A stretch of 64,000 nucleotides of DNA from Bacteroides faecium (GCF_012113595.1 NZ_CP050831.1:3844001-3908000); one strand, 5' to 3'; shown: positions 8,806 through 17,802, numbered from the stretch's first letter. Notes: a model not told the origin generated them from the sequence alone. Program-made: numbers and translations.

Positions 8806-9567
8806 TTACAATTTAATAAGGTATGCGATTTCAGTTATCAGTTCTTCCATGTTGCTGCCCTTTACCAGCCGTTTGTCCGCCGGGAACAGCGTAGAACGGA
8901 ACACGGTTTTACGCTGTGCGTCCAGTTCTTTTTTAAACCTTTTGGTGTCCGGGATAAATACTTTCATAAGGGGTAGTTCCAGTTCCCCGATGGTCTGTTC
9001 ATACAGGGTGTACAGGTCTGTTTTTTCCCGTCCATCTACCATGTTCCAAAACAGGTGCAGCCCTTTCAGTCGGCACGCTTCATTCTTTACCAGCAGTTTG
9101 TTGATAGCTACCGCAAAGGAAAGGCTGCTTTCCAATACCACCCGGTCGGCGGCTATGGGAGTGAAAATGTAGTCCACCCCTGAAAGCGAATTGATAACAC
9201 CCTCACTGTTCACCGTTCCGGGCAGGTCGAAAAAGACCACATCATAATCCGACCCGGCAGACGCAAGAAATTCATCCGCCGTTTTTATCGCTTCGTCCGG
9301 TGAACTACACAACACCGGGTACGCTTTCTTTCCCAGTGTTTTGAACTGGCTGAAAGCAAGCTGTTTGTAATAATCGTCACCGTTCACCTGTTCGGCATCC
9401 CGTTTGCGCATGGCACTGATACTGTGCTGCGGGTAATCGCAATCCACGACCGCCACGTTATACCCTTTGAGATAATACAGATAACTTGCTACCAAAACGG
9501 TGAATGTTGTTTTGCCGACCCCGCCCTTTTGGGTGGAGAAAGCCACATACAAGGTTTCTTTCTTCAT
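8806..9567 (-). CDS. traA: ParA/Soj-type ATPase TraA
   Basis: A 253-residue ParA-family ATPase. The deviant Walker A KGGVGKTT is at 14-21, a DxD-type Walker A' at about 42-44 (VDCDYP), and a Walker B-like VVFFDLPG near 114-121. Length fits the small ParA/MinD class without an N-terminal HTH. It heads the tra operon in CTnDOT-like ICEs. ParA proteins bind DNA non-specifically and position cargo DNA or machinery, so a role in recruiting the relaxosome to the channel or stabilizing the excised circle is plausible. The start ATG overlaps the stop of the upstream reading frame (ATGA). Confidence 0.92.
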   Translation of the reverse strand: MKKETLYVAFSTQKGGVGKTTFTVLVASYLYYLKGYNVAVVDCDYPQHSISAMRKRDAEQVNGDDYYKQLAFSQFKTLGKKAYPVLCSSPDEAIKTADEFLASAGSDYDVVFFDLPGTVNSEGVINSLSGVDYIFTPIAADRVVLESSLSFAVAINKLLVKNEACRLKGLHLFWNMVDGREKTDLYTLYEQTIGELELPLMKVFIPDTKRFKKELDAQRKTVFRSTLFPADKRLVKGSNMEELITEIAYLIKL

Positions 9568-9893
9568 TGTAATAATTCTTTTTTGTGATACATCTTTATT
9601 TCATTCCATCCGTACAGATTGACGGATGGTTTTCTTTCGTTCCATGTTGAAAGCTCGAAAGCCGGAATGACTTCTTTTTCTCTTTCCTTGTTTCTTGTTA
9701 TCTTTCTGCAAAGACAGCTTGTTTTCTTTGCAGAAAGTTTGCTTTCCCGATTGAATGACAGTTTTCTTTCAATCATTCCATCCGGTTTGCTTTCCTGCTT
9801 TCTTGAAAGATTGCAATCTTGAAATCTTGTTTTCAAGTTTTCAAAACCGCTTTCTTTCCGTCCGCTTTCCGTTACATCTATCCATCTATCCAT
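9564..9893 (-). CDS. Possible small basic protein, unrecognised; may be regulatory DNA instead
   Basis: A 109-residue open frame rich in Lys, Arg, Glu and Ser with no recognised domain. In favour: its stop overlaps the traA start in an ATGA arrangement, so it could be the first gene of the tra operon. Against: the DNA is dominated by CTTTC/GAAAG repeats and perfect inverted repeats (for example 9702-9713 with 9726-9737), which would shape any translated sequence. The region may be operator or oriT-type DNA that happens to be open. Treat the protein as unproven. Confidence 0.3.
   Translation of the reverse strand: MDRWIDVTESGRKESGFENLKTRFQDCNLSRKQESKPDGMIERKLSFNRESKLSAKKTSCLCRKITRNKEREKEVIPAFELSTWNERKPSVNLYGWNEIKMYHKKELLQ
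9702..9860. repeat. Inverted-repeat cluster upstream of traA
   Basis: A perfect 12-bp inverted repeat CTTTCTGCAAAG (9702-9713) / CTTTGCAGAAAG (9726-9737) with a 12-nt loop is followed by GATTGA/TCAATC around 9749-9775. A run of TCTTGAAA, GATTGCAATC and CTTGAAA...TTTCAAG elements continues to about 9840. CTTTC/GAAAG words recur throughout 9600-9890. Such clusters mark protein-binding control sites or transfer origins. It lies between the leftward tra and rightward mob operons. Confidence 0.6.
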
Positions 9894-10252
9894 ATTGCTT
9901 TCTTTCTTGAAATCCGGGACAAATAAACGTAGAAAAACAACCCCTTTCGAGATGTGTCCTCAAATGTCCCCGTTTGTCCTCATTTGTCCTATAACCCGCT
10001 ATTTCACAGCATTTTTAATACCTGTTACTTTGCAACCGAAAGGTATCGGTCAAGCTAACCAAGCCCCCGGTGTCGGGAGCGTTCCAATCTCCGCTAACTC
10101 CAATCCGTCCGTAGGCGGATTTTTATTTGCACTGGCAAATAGCAAGGTGTGTTCTAAGCAGCTTGAAATTCTTTCAGCAGCTTTGAACGCCTTGCCCGGA
10201 CGAAGCCGGAATAGGGTCACTCCGAAGTCGTAACCCTTTAAAGAAATGTAGC
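9894..10252. other. Divergent intergenic region, candidate oriT/promoter region for mobA-mobC
   Basis: This 359-bp gap separates the tra and mob operons. It contains a copy of the GGACAAAT repeat (about 9938-9990, minus orientation), hairpins ACCGA/TCGGT (about 10034-10050) and CCCG/CGGG (about 10070-10085), and an ATCCG/CGGAT hairpin followed by a short T-rich run at about 10104-10126. A TTACTTTGC near 10024-10032 is one base off the Bacteroides -7 consensus and could drive mobA. oriT of MOBP-type elements usually lies just upstream of the accessory and relaxase genes, so the nic site is expected here. No nic consensus could be identified by eye. Confidence 0.4.
9913..9990 (-). repeat. GGACAAAT-type ICE repeat, copy 2 (non-coding, upstream of mob genes)
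   Basis: Near-copy of 8109-8185. In the matching frame it would encode GQMRTNGDI, then a stop, then GHISKGV, against GQMRTNGDILGHLSKGV in the traD-like protein; the stop shows this copy is not coding. Confidence 0.75.
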
Positions 10253-10690
10253 ATGAAACAGAAAAATGAAAATGCGCCCCGTCCGGGTGGCGCAGGACGA
10301 AAACCCAAAGCAGACCCGGCAGTGTTCAGGTACTCTATCAGCTTCAATGCGATAGACCACGCCCGCTTTTTGGCGTTGTTCGACCAGTCCGGTATGCGCA
10401 CGAAAGCGCATTTTATCACCGCCCGTATCTTCGGCGAACCGTTCAAAGTGATTAAAATCGACAAGGCGGCGGTAGAATATTATACCCGGCTGACCGCTTT
10501 ATATTCCCAGTACAGGGGTATAGCCGTGAATTATAATCAGGTGGTAAAGGCTCTCAATACCAATTTCTCCGAGAAGAAAGCACTCGCATTTCTCTATAAA
10601 CTGGAAAAGGCAACGATGGAACTTGCCGACCTGAACCGCCAAATTATTGAACTGACCCGTGAGTTTGAAACAAGATGGTTGCAAAGATAA
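10253..10690 (+). CDS. mobA: Relaxosome accessory protein, MobA-like
   Basis: A 145-residue DNA-binding protein with a basic, Gly/Pro-rich N-terminus (PRPGGAGRKPK), a ribbon-helix-helix-like segment (about 25-60, FRYSISFNAIDHARFLALF) and a helical C-terminal part. It matches small MobA/MobC-type accessory proteins that bind oriT and help the relaxase nick. It overlaps the relaxase gene by 16 bp, a coupling seen in Bacteroides mobA-mobB pairs. The start ATG at 10253 follows a purine-rich stretch. Confidence 0.85.
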   Translation: MKQKNENAPRPGGAGRKPKADPAVFRYSISFNAIDHARFLALFDQSGMRTKAHFITARIFGEPFKVIKIDKAAVEYYTRLTALYSQYRGIAVNYNQVVKALNTNFSEKKALAFLYKLEKATMELADLNRQIIELTREFETRWLQR

Positions 10691-11913
10691 GCGTAGGCAG
10701 TTCCCTGTTCGGTGCGCTTTCTTACAATCAAAACAAGGTGGACGAAGAACAGGGAAAGGTACTTTTAAGTAACCGTATGTTTGAAAGTGAGGACGGAAAT
10801 TTCAGCATCCGGCGTTGTATGGAATGTTTCGATATGCACCTGCCCGCAGACCTGAAAACGGAAAAGCCAATTATTCATATCTCCCTGAACCCGCACCCGG
10901 ACGATGTACTTTCCGACAGCCAGTTGGCGGATATTGCCAAAGAGTATATGGATAAGTTGGGGTACGGCAACCAGCCGTATATGGTGTATAAGCACGAAGA
11001 TATTGCAAGGCATCATATACATATCGTTTCCATCCGGGTGGATGATACGGGCAAAAAGATAAACGACAAGTTCGAGCATATCCGCAGCAAACAAATCACC
11101 CGTGAACTGGAACAGAAGTACGGGCTGCATCCGGCAGAGAAGAAACAGGCAGCCGACCGCCCCGAACTTAAAAAGGTGGATTACCGGGCAGGGGACGTAA
11201 AGCACCAGTTATCCAATACGGTGAAAGCCCTTGCCAGCAGCTACCGTTTCCAAAGTTTCACGGAATACAAAGCGTTGCTATCTATATATAATGTACAGGC
11301 GGAAGAAGTGAAAGGGGAAGTGAACGGTAAACCCTATAACGGCATTGTCTATTCGGCGACCAATGACAAGGGAGAAAAGCAGGGAAACCCGTTCAAATCT
11401 TCTTCTTTGGGTAAGTCGGTAGGTTACGAAGCCATTCAGCGACACATCAAGAAATCCACAAAGGACATTCAGGACAAGAACCTGAAAGAGCGTACCCGCC
11501 GGACAGTCGGCGCAGTGATGAAATCCGCCCATAATCGTAAGGAACTGGAACAAGAACTGAAAAAGAAAGGTATAGATGTTCTTTTCCGGCAGAACGATAC
11601 AGGCAGGATATACGGTGTAACATTCATCGACCACGAAAACCGTACCGTCCTGAACGGTTCACGGTTGGGAAAAGACTTTTCCGCCAATGTGTTCAATGAC
11701 CTGTTTTCCGGCTCCCGTACTTTGACGGGAAACAGTAAACAGGAAACGCAGGAACAAAAACCGGAATATAACCCGACCGGACATCTTGAAAATACAGGTA
11801 AAGCCATTGCGGGACTATTCAGTCTGTTATCCGGTGGGGACGATACACCACCCGACAACAGCCAAATTCCACCACCCAAGAAGAAAAAGAAGAAGAAACA
11901 AAGACGTATTTAA
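10675..11913 (+). CDS. mobB: Relaxase MobB (MOBP-type mobilization nuclease)
   Basis: A 412-residue relaxase that would nick oriT and pilot the single strand into the recipient. The N-terminal relaxase domain (about 1-250) shows the family motifs: an early catalytic-tyrosine region (YNQNKV near 17-22), HISLNPHPDD at about 68-77 and the metal-binding histidine triad-like RHHIHIV at about 112-118. The C-terminal part carries coiled-coil and basic stretches and ends in a Lys-rich tail (PPPKKKKKKKQRR). The Relaxase/Mobilization nuclease family assignment is firm. MobC (VirD4) follows 20 bp downstream. Confidence 0.93.
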   Translation: MVAKISVGSSLFGALSYNQNKVDEEQGKVLLSNRMFESEDGNFSIRRCMECFDMHLPADLKTEKPIIHISLNPHPDDVLSDSQLADIAKEYMDKLGYGNQPYMVYKHEDIARHHIHIVSIRVDDTGKKINDKFEHIRSKQITRELEQKYGLHPAEKKQAADRPELKKVDYRAGDVKHQLSNTVKALASSYRFQSFTEYKALLSIYNVQAEEVKGEVNGKPYNGIVYSATNDKGEKQGNPFKSSSLGKSVGYEAIQRHIKKSTKDIQDKNLKERTRRTVGAVMKSAHNRKELEQELKKKGIDVLFRQNDTGRIYGVTFIDHENRTVLNGSRLGKDFSANVFNDLFSGSRTLTGNSKQETQEQKPEYNPTGHLENTGKAIAGLFSLLSGGDDTPPDNSQIPPPKKKKKKKQRRI

Positions 11914-11933
11914 TAACTATAAAAATTTCAATT

Positions 11934-13946
11934 ATGCAGAATGAAGATGATTTAAGGGGACTTGCAAAGGTCATGGACTTTATGCGGGCAATCAGTATTT
12001 TATTTGTAGTGATAAACATTTATTGGTTTTGTTACCAGTCGTTCAGGGAGTGGGGTATCAATATCGGGGTAGTCGATAAAATACTGTTGAACTTCCAGCG
12101 TACCGCCGGGCTGTTCTCCAATATCCTATATACCAAACTTTTTTCAGTGGTATTCCTTGCGCTTTCCTGTTTGGGAACAAAGGGAGTGAAAGAGGAAAAA
12201 ATCACATGGAACAAGATTTATGTATTCCTGACAATCGGTTTTATCCTGTTCTTCCTGAACTGGTGGTTATTGGTTTTACCGTTACCACTGGCGGCAAACA
12301 CGGCATTGTATATCTTTGCCATGACAGCCGGGTATCTTTCCCTGTTGGCTGCCGGAGTATGGATTTCCCGCCTGTTGAAAAATAACCTGATGGATGATGT
12401 GTTTAATTTGGAGAACGAAAGTTTCGCACAGGAAACACGATTAATAGAAAACGAATATTCTATCAATCTACCTACCCGGTTCTACTATAAAAAGAAATGG
12501 AATGACGGGTGGATAAACATTGTAAACCCGTTCAGGGCAAGCATGGTTTTAGGCACACCCGGTTCGGGAAAATCGTATGCAATAGTCAATAATTACATAA
12601 AACAGCAAATCGAAAAAGGCTTTGCTGTTTATATTTATGACTACAAATTTCCCGACCTTTCGGAGATAGCATATAATCACCTAATCAACCATTTAGATGG
12701 GTATAAGGTAAAGCCTAAATTCTACATGATTAACTTTGACGACCCACGTAAAAGTCACCGATGCAACCCGATAAATCCGGCGTTTATGACGGACATATCG
12801 GACGCATACGAAGCCAGTTATACCATCATGTTAAATTTAAACCGCAGTTGGATAACCAAGCAAGGGGACTTCTTTGTAGAAAGTCCTATTATCCTGTTGG
12901 CTTCTATCATTTGGTTTTTGAAAATCTATCAGGGTGGAAAGTATTGTACATTCCCACACGCCATCGAGTTCCTGAATAAGAAATACTCCGATACATTTAC
13001 GATTTTAACCAGTTATCCCGAACTGGAAAACTACCTTTCACCGTTCATGGACGCATGGGAATCGAATGCGCAAGACCAGTTGCAGGGGCAGCTTGCATCC
13101 GCTAAAATTCCTCTTTCCCGCATGATAAGCCCGGCTTTATATTGGGTAATGACAGGGGATGATTTTTCACTGGATATAAATAACCCGGAAGAACCTAAGA
13201 TTTTGGTAGTAGGCAATAATCCCGACCGTCAGAATATCTATTCCTGTGCTTTGGGATTGTATAATTCCCGTATCGTGAAGCTGATAAACAAGAAGCATCA
13301 ACTGAAAAGTTCTGTAATTATTGACGAGTTACCGACCATCTATTTTCGGGGACTGGATAACTTGATAGCAACGGCACGAAGCAACAAAGTGGCGGTCTGT
13401 TTGGGCTTTCAGGATTTCAGCCAGTTACGCCGGGATTATGGGGACAAGGAAAGCAAAGTTATCGAAAATACTGTGGGTAATATCTTTTCTGGTCAGGTGG
13501 TTTCTGAAACGGCAAAAACGCTTTCAGACCGTTTCGGAAAGGTCTTGCAGAAACGCCAAAGCATGACTATCAACCGGAATGACAAATCAACCTCAATCAG
13601 TACGCAGATGGATAGCTTGATACCACCCAGTAAAATATCCAACTTAACACAGGGTATGTTTGTGGGTGCGGTCAGTGACAATTTCGATGAAAGGATAGAG
13701 CAGAAAATATTCCATTGCGAAATTGTGGTAGATAATAATAAGGTGAAACGGGAAACAGCCCAATATAAGAAGCTACCCCAAATCATAGATTTCAGGGACG
13801 AGGACGGGAACGACCGGATGCAGGAAGAAATACAGGCGAATTACAACCGGGTCAAGCAAGAAGTCCAGCAGATTGTCATGGACGAAATGGAACGGATAAA
13901 GAACGACCCTAATTTGAAGCATTTAATTCAAGGTAATAAAGAATAA
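11934..13946 (+). CDS. mobC: Type IV coupling protein MobC (VirD4/TraD family)
   Basis: A 670-residue coupling ATPase that brings the relaxosome to the channel. It has four N-terminal membrane segments (about 17-35, 66-81, 96-115, 122-146), the P-loop GTPGSGKS at 207-214, and a Walker B-like SSVIIDELPT around 460. A conserved FQDFSQL-type segment follows. The C-terminus is charged. Family and length are typical of the MobC/TraG-type protein in Bacteroides ICEs. It is the last gene before the cargo island, whose base composition is strikingly more AT-rich. Confidence 0.93.
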   Translation: MQNEDDLRGLAKVMDFMRAISILFVVINIYWFCYQSFREWGINIGVVDKILLNFQRTAGLFSNILYTKLFSVVFLALSCLGTKGVKEEKITWNKIYVFLTIGFILFFLNWWLLVLPLPLAANTALYIFAMTAGYLSLLAAGVWISRLLKNNLMDDVFNLENESFAQETRLIENEYSINLPTRFYYKKKWNDGWINIVNPFRASMVLGTPGSGKSYAIVNNYIKQQIEKGFAVYIYDYKFPDLSEIAYNHLINHLDGYKVKPKFYMINFDDPRKSHRCNPINPAFMTDISDAYEASYTIMLNLNRSWITKQGDFFVESPIILLASIIWFLKIYQGGKYCTFPHAIEFLNKKYSDTFTILTSYPELENYLSPFMDAWESNAQDQLQGQLASAKIPLSRMISPALYWVMTGDDFSLDINNPEEPKILVVGNNPDRQNIYSCALGLYNSRIVKLINKKHQLKSSVIIDELPTIYFRGLDNLIATARSNKVAVCLGFQDFSQLRRDYGDKESKVIENTVGNIFSGQVVSETAKTLSDRFGKVLQKRQSMTINRNDKSTSISTQMDSLIPPSKISNLTQGMFVGAVSDNFDERIEQKIFHCEIVVDNNKVKRETAQYKKLPQIIDFRDEDGNDRMQEEIQANYNRVKQEVQQIVMDEMERIKNDPNLKHLIQGNKE

Positions 13947-13986
13947 AAAAATTGCCATTCTAACTGATAATATCATTATTTATCAT

Positions 13987-13995
13987 TATATTTGC
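13987..13995 (+). promoter_or_regulatory. Promoter -7 element for the HTH-ATPase-protease operon
   Basis: TATATTTGC matches the Bacteroides -7 consensus TAnnTTTG and lies 24 bp before the ATG of the HTH gene. No good -33 element was seen at the expected spacing, which would fit a regulated promoter. Confidence 0.55.
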
Positions 13996-14018
13996 AAATA
14001 ACATCAAAATTCAAACTA

Positions 14019-14222
14019 ATGGGCATTCAGCTAAATAGAATAAAAACAGTGTTAGTGGATAAAAAGAAAACAAATAAATGGCTTGCTGAAACTTTGAGCA
14101 AAAATGAAGCAACGGTATCACGTTGGTGTACAAATGAAAATCAGCCATCTATTGAGACACTTTATCAAATTGCACTCGTCTTAGATGTTGATATAAGAGA
14201 ACTTTTAAATAAGACTAAATAA
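14019..14222 (+). CDS. Small XRE-type HTH regulator of the ATPase/protease cargo
   Basis: A 67-residue protein that is almost only a helix-turn-helix of the Cro/C1 (XRE) type: KKTNKWLAETLSKNEATVSRW followed by NENQPSIETLYQIALVLDVDIRELL. The ATG at 14019 is chosen; an upstream TTG at 13992 lies inside the -7 element. It is 9 bp upstream of the AAA+ ATPase gene in the same orientation, so it most likely controls this operon. XRE regulators in front of toxin-antitoxin and defense cassettes are common. AT-rich like the two genes that follow. Confidence 0.85.
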   Translation: MGIQLNRIKTVLVDKKKTNKWLAETLSKNEATVSRWCTNENQPSIETLYQIALVLDVDIRELLNKTK

Positions 14223-14236
14223 AAGAATATTATGGC
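14216..14236 (+). promoter_or_regulatory. Translation-initiation region of the AAA+ gene, duplicated before the protease gene
   Basis: The stretch TAAATAAAAGAATATTATGG, stop codon of one gene through start codon of the next, also occurs before the protease gene at 15221-15241. It contains an A-rich ribosome-binding region with no GGAGG-type Shine-Dalgarno, as is normal for Bacteroides. Identity across 21 bp including the start codon is unusual. Confidence 0.7.
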
Positions 14237-15227
14237 AAGAGCAGATTTGCTAGTGGATTTAATAAAATATGCAATAGCGGGCAATAAGCCTATGATAAGA
14301 AAAATAGCGGAAGCAGTTATTGTAGAAGAAAGAAATAAGCAGCATACAATATTAGCGAATAAGTTAGAATCAGAATTGAATAAAACTCAAAATGATTTTA
14401 CGGCTAATGTTTTAGGAAATATTCCGAAAGGTCAAGTTGAAGCTAATGCGGAGAGCTTACTAAATGAAATTTCTCCGCAGAAAAAAATTACGGATTTAGT
14501 TTTACCTAAAGATATTATATCTATTTGTGAACAATTTATACAAGAGCAATATAGAGTAGATCTATTGCGTTCATATGGTTTAGAACCTAGGAATCGCATT
14601 TTATTAGTTGGTTCTCCTGGTAATGGTAAAACATCTTTAGCTGAAGCAATAGCTGAATCTTTAATGGTTCCCATGTATGTAGTTAAATATGAAAATATAA
14701 TCGGAGCATATTTAGGAGAGACTGCTCTTCGATTAAAAAAAATGATAGATTATGTAAGTACACGAAAATGTGTGTTATTTCTGGATGAATTCGAGACTTT
14801 AGGGAAAGAGCGTGGCGATACTCATGAAACAGGTGAAATAAAAAGAGTTGTAAGTTCTCTCTTACTGCAAATAGATAATTTACCAAGTTATGTTACAATT
14901 ATTGGAGCTACAAATCATCCTGAATTACTTGATAGAGCCGTTTGGAGAAGATTTCAAATAAGGTTGAATCTGCCAATGCCGACCCGTGTTAATATTTGCA
15001 CTTGGTTAGCTCACTTTCAGAATAAACACAAAATTAGTTTTGGCTTGGCTGAAGAAACCATAGCCAAAAAACTATTAGGAAGTAATTTTGCAGAAATTGA
15101 AGAATTTGGGATGTCTATTCTAAGGAAACACGTACTAAATCTTCCTAATTCTAATATAAAGAACATTGTTACAGAAGAACTTAAACAATGGGATATGAGA
15201 AATTCTAAAAGCGAAACTATTAAATAA
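14232..15227 (+). CDS. AAA+ ATPase, IetA-like
   Basis: A 331-residue AAA+ ATPase. Residues 1-100 are a helical N-terminal part. The AAA core has Walker A GSPGNGKT at 127-134, Walker B VLFLDEFE at 181-188 (Glu186 for hydrolysis), sensor-1 Asn228 in GATNH and candidate arginine fingers in RAVWRRF (235-241). It is classical FtsH/ClpX-type in motif spacing but has no protease of its own. It is followed 9 bp later by a subtilisin-like protease. This order is that of ietA-ietS, described as a toxin-antitoxin system on an Agrobacterium Ti plasmid and later listed among anti-phage systems. In IetAS the ATPase restrains the protease. The assignment is by architecture. Confidence 0.8.
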   Translation: MARADLLVDLIKYAIAGNKPMIRKIAEAVIVEERNKQHTILANKLESELNKTQNDFTANVLGNIPKGQVEANAESLLNEISPQKKITDLVLPKDIISICEQFIQEQYRVDLLRSYGLEPRNRILLVGSPGNGKTSLAEAIAESLMVPMYVVKYENIIGAYLGETALRLKKMIDYVSTRKCVLFLDEFETLGKERGDTHETGEIKRVVSSLLLQIDNLPSYVTIIGATNHPELLDRAVWRRFQIRLNLPMPTRVNICTWLAHFQNKHKISFGLAEETIAKKLLGSNFAEIEEFGMSILRKHVLNLPNSNIKNIVTEELKQWDMRNSKSETIK

Positions 15228-15241
15228 AAGAATATTATGGC
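15221..15241 (+). promoter_or_regulatory. Translation-initiation region of the protease gene, copy of the one at 14216
   Basis: A 21-bp exact repeat of 14216-14236 spanning the ietA-like stop codon, spacer, and ATGGC start of the protease gene. Equal initiation regions would give similar translation of ATPase and protease, and thus help fix their ratio. Confidence 0.7.
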
Positions 15242-17783
15242 TGATCATCCTTTGTTAATATTTCCACGTCCAGAACGCTTAGAAAGAGAGAAGCGTAAAT
15301 TTCCGCCTAAAACTATATCATACCCAAACATAAATAGGCAGGATCAGAGACTATCTCCTAAATTGGCAGAACTTCAAAGAGTATTTAATGAACAATATAC
15401 CAATATTCAACAGAGTGCAGAAGGAATTGATCCGGAGCAAGTATTGGTGTTTGAAACAATAGGAACAATAGATAATTTCGTCAGTGCTGTTAAAAAAGTC
15501 GACGGAATGGAATGGTTAGGTGAAATAGAAATTGATTCTATTCAACCAGATCAAGATTTTTATCAAATCGATAATCCTCAAAATCTTTTATCAGGCAGAT
15601 TATTTCTTATAATGTCCAACCAGAGGGCTTTATCTGAATTAATTTCATTATGGAATAGATACAAGAATAATCCTAAAGTACAATTTGAAAGAGGCTTTAC
15701 TAAGTTTAAATATGTTTTCCAACAACTTAAAGATATAAGGAGATGGGGAGTACAAGATAGACTGCTAGAGTCAAATACAATTGGCTATTGGATAGAATCA
15801 TTAAATGAGAACCCAGACAAAATAAACATAGAAATTCAATTATGGTATAGTTCTTCTCCTTTAAAAAGAGAAAGAACAGAAGCTAATATCCGTCTTCTAA
15901 TTTCGAATCTAAATGGGCAAATTATCAGTTCCTGTCATATATCCGAAATATCATATCATTCTCTATTAGTGCAATTACCAGCAAATGAGATAAGAACGAT
16001 AATAGAAACTCATGATACAGAACTTGTTAGATGTGATAATATTATGTTTTTCCGCCCTTCTGGACAAATTGTAATAGAAGAAAATGGTGATACAAATAAT
16101 TTTGAGCAAGTACAAAGAGAGCAACCTTTACCATCTTTGGCAGAGCCTGTTATAGCTCTACTTGATGGTATGCCTATGAGTAATCATACTTTACTAGATG
16201 ATAGATTAATCATTGATGATCCTGATTCTTTTCAAGATGACTATGAAAGCCAATATCGGTTACATGGAACAGCAATGAGCTCTCTTATTATTCATGGAGA
16301 TTTAAACAATTTAGAATCACCATTAAATACTCCATTATATGTTAGACCAATTATGAAATTGAAAGACTATTTCAATAAAAAAGTTGAGAATGTGCCAGAT
16401 GATGTTTTGATTGTTGATTTAATACATAGGGCTGTAAAAAGAATATTTGAAGGAGAATCGGATGCTAAAGCTCTTAAATCGATTAAAGTTATCAACTTTT
16501 CGATAGGCGATCCTGCGTGTCTATTCTACGGCTCTATTAGTCCTCTAGCAAAATTGCTTGATTGGTTGAGTTATAAATATGGAGTTCTCTTTATTATAAG
16601 TACAGGTAATCATATAGAACCATTAGAATTAGAAGAATTATATAGAGACTTCAAAGTGCTCTCCTCTGATGAAAAAGAAAAGCGCATATATAAAAAAATA
16701 ATTTCTGATATACGCAATAGAAAACTATTATCACCATCTGAAAGTATAAACAATTTATCAATAGGTTCTGCTCATTTTGACATTTCACCGTTGCAACCAT
16801 ATGATAGACGATTAAATCCAACATTAAAGTTATTGCCAAGTCTTTTTTCAGGATTTGGTAATGGTTATAGAAACTCCATTAAGCCTGATGCAGTTTTTTA
16901 TGGTGGAAGAATTTTTATAAAAGAACCAATGTTAGACAATAATCCTACTCCTATAGAATTTAGTTTCTTAAATACACCTCCGGGACAAAAAGTAGCAGCA
17001 CCAAGTCCAGAACGAGATAAGGTTAACTTTACAAGAGGAACCAGCAATGCTACTGCATTAATGAGTCGTAATGCCGCAAGTATTATTGACGTTTTATATA
17101 ATATAAATGACGGTTTATTACAGTCTCACCAATATTCTCGATATATTCCTATCATGATAAAATCAATGTTAATTCATGGATGTTCATGGGATAATATAGG
17201 AGAAAATTTAAGAAATATGCTTAATGATATATATTCAAATACAGAAATTAAGAAGATCATTACAAAATGGATTGGATATGGATTACCTGATATTAATAAA
17301 GTAAAACAATGCACGGAGCAGCGAGCAACTGTAATAGGTTTCGGTGAATTGATGCCAGATGAAGTTCATTTATTCAAATTGCCTTTACCTCAATCACTAT
17401 CATCAAAGATGGAAAATAGAAGATTAACAATTACTCTCGCTTGGTTTTCTCCAATAAAATCAACCACTCAAAAATATAGAGTGGCAAGTTTATATTTTGA
17501 AGCGACTAATGAGATAATAGGTGTTTCCAGAGATAATGCAGACTGGCATGCTGTAAGAAAAGGAACTATTCAACATGAAGTTTTTGTTGGAAGTCAAGCT
17601 ATGCCTTTTGCGGATGACGATTCATTAAATATAAAAGTGATCTGTAAGAATGATGCGGATGTGATTAAACTACCAATACAATATTCTTTAGTAGTTACAT
17701 TGGAAGTTGCAGAAAATATAAACATCCCAGTTTATCAAGAGATAAAAAATAAAATATCTATCCCTGTCTCTATTTCTATTTAA
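15237..17783 (+). CDS. Subtilisin-like serine protease (S8), IetS-like
   Basis: An 848-residue protein with no signal peptide or membrane segment, so cytoplasmic. An N-terminal domain of about 300 residues of unknown fold precedes an S8 (subtilase) catalytic domain. The catalytic Asp is D310 (VIALLDG), His H343 (RLHGTAM), oxyanion Asn N458 (STGN) and nucleophile Ser S603 (RGTSNATAL). A beta-rich C-terminal domain of about 150 residues ends the protein. All catalytic residues are present, so it should be active. Paired with the AAA+ ATPase 9 bp upstream it matches IetS of the IetAS pair: the protease as toxin or effector, the ATPase as controller. GC content is far below that of the mob and topB genes either side, which indicates cargo of different origin. 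Confidence 0.82.
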   Translation: MADHPLLIFPRPERLEREKRKFPPKTISYPNINRQDQRLSPKLAELQRVFNEQYTNIQQSAEGIDPEQVLVFETIGTIDNFVSAVKKVDGMEWLGEIEIDSIQPDQDFYQIDNPQNLLSGRLFLIMSNQRALSELISLWNRYKNNPKVQFERGFTKFKYVFQQLKDIRRWGVQDRLLESNTIGYWIESLNENPDKINIEIQLWYSSSPLKRERTEANIRLLISNLNGQIISSCHISEISYHSLLVQLPANEIRTIIETHDTELVRCDNIMFFRPSGQIVIEENGDTNNFEQVQREQPLPSLAEPVIALLDGMPMSNHTLLDDRLIIDDPDSFQDDYESQYRLHGTAMSSLIIHGDLNNLESPLNTPLYVRPIMKLKDYFNKKVENVPDDVLIVDLIHRAVKRIFEGESDAKALKSIKVINFSIGDPACLFYGSISPLAKLLDWLSYKYGVLFIISTGNHIEPLELEELYRDFKVLSSDEKEKRIYKKIISDIRNRKLLSPSESINNLSIGSAHFDISPLQPYDRRLNPTLKLLPSLFSGFGNGYRNSIKPDAVFYGGRIFIKEPMLDNNPTPIEFSFLNTPPGQKVAAPSPERDKVNFTRGTSNATALMSRNAASIIDVLYNINDGLLQSHQYSRYIPIMIKSMLIHGCSWDNIGENLRNMLNDIYSNTEIKKIITKWIGYGLPDINKVKQCTEQRATVIGFGELMPDEVHLFKLPLPQSLSSKMENRRLTITLAWFSPIKSTTQKYRVASLYFEATNEIIGVSRDNADWHAVRKGTIQHEVFVGSQAMPFADDDSLNIKVICKNDADVIKLPIQYSLVVTLEVAENINIPVYQEIKNKISIPVSISI

Positions 17784-17802
17784 AAAAGTCTCATATATTA
17801 CT

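Noticed and set aside
15237..17783. Secreted subtilisin (extracellular protease)
   Set aside because: No signal peptide, propeptide or sorting signal, and it is coupled to a cytoplasmic AAA+ ATPase gene.
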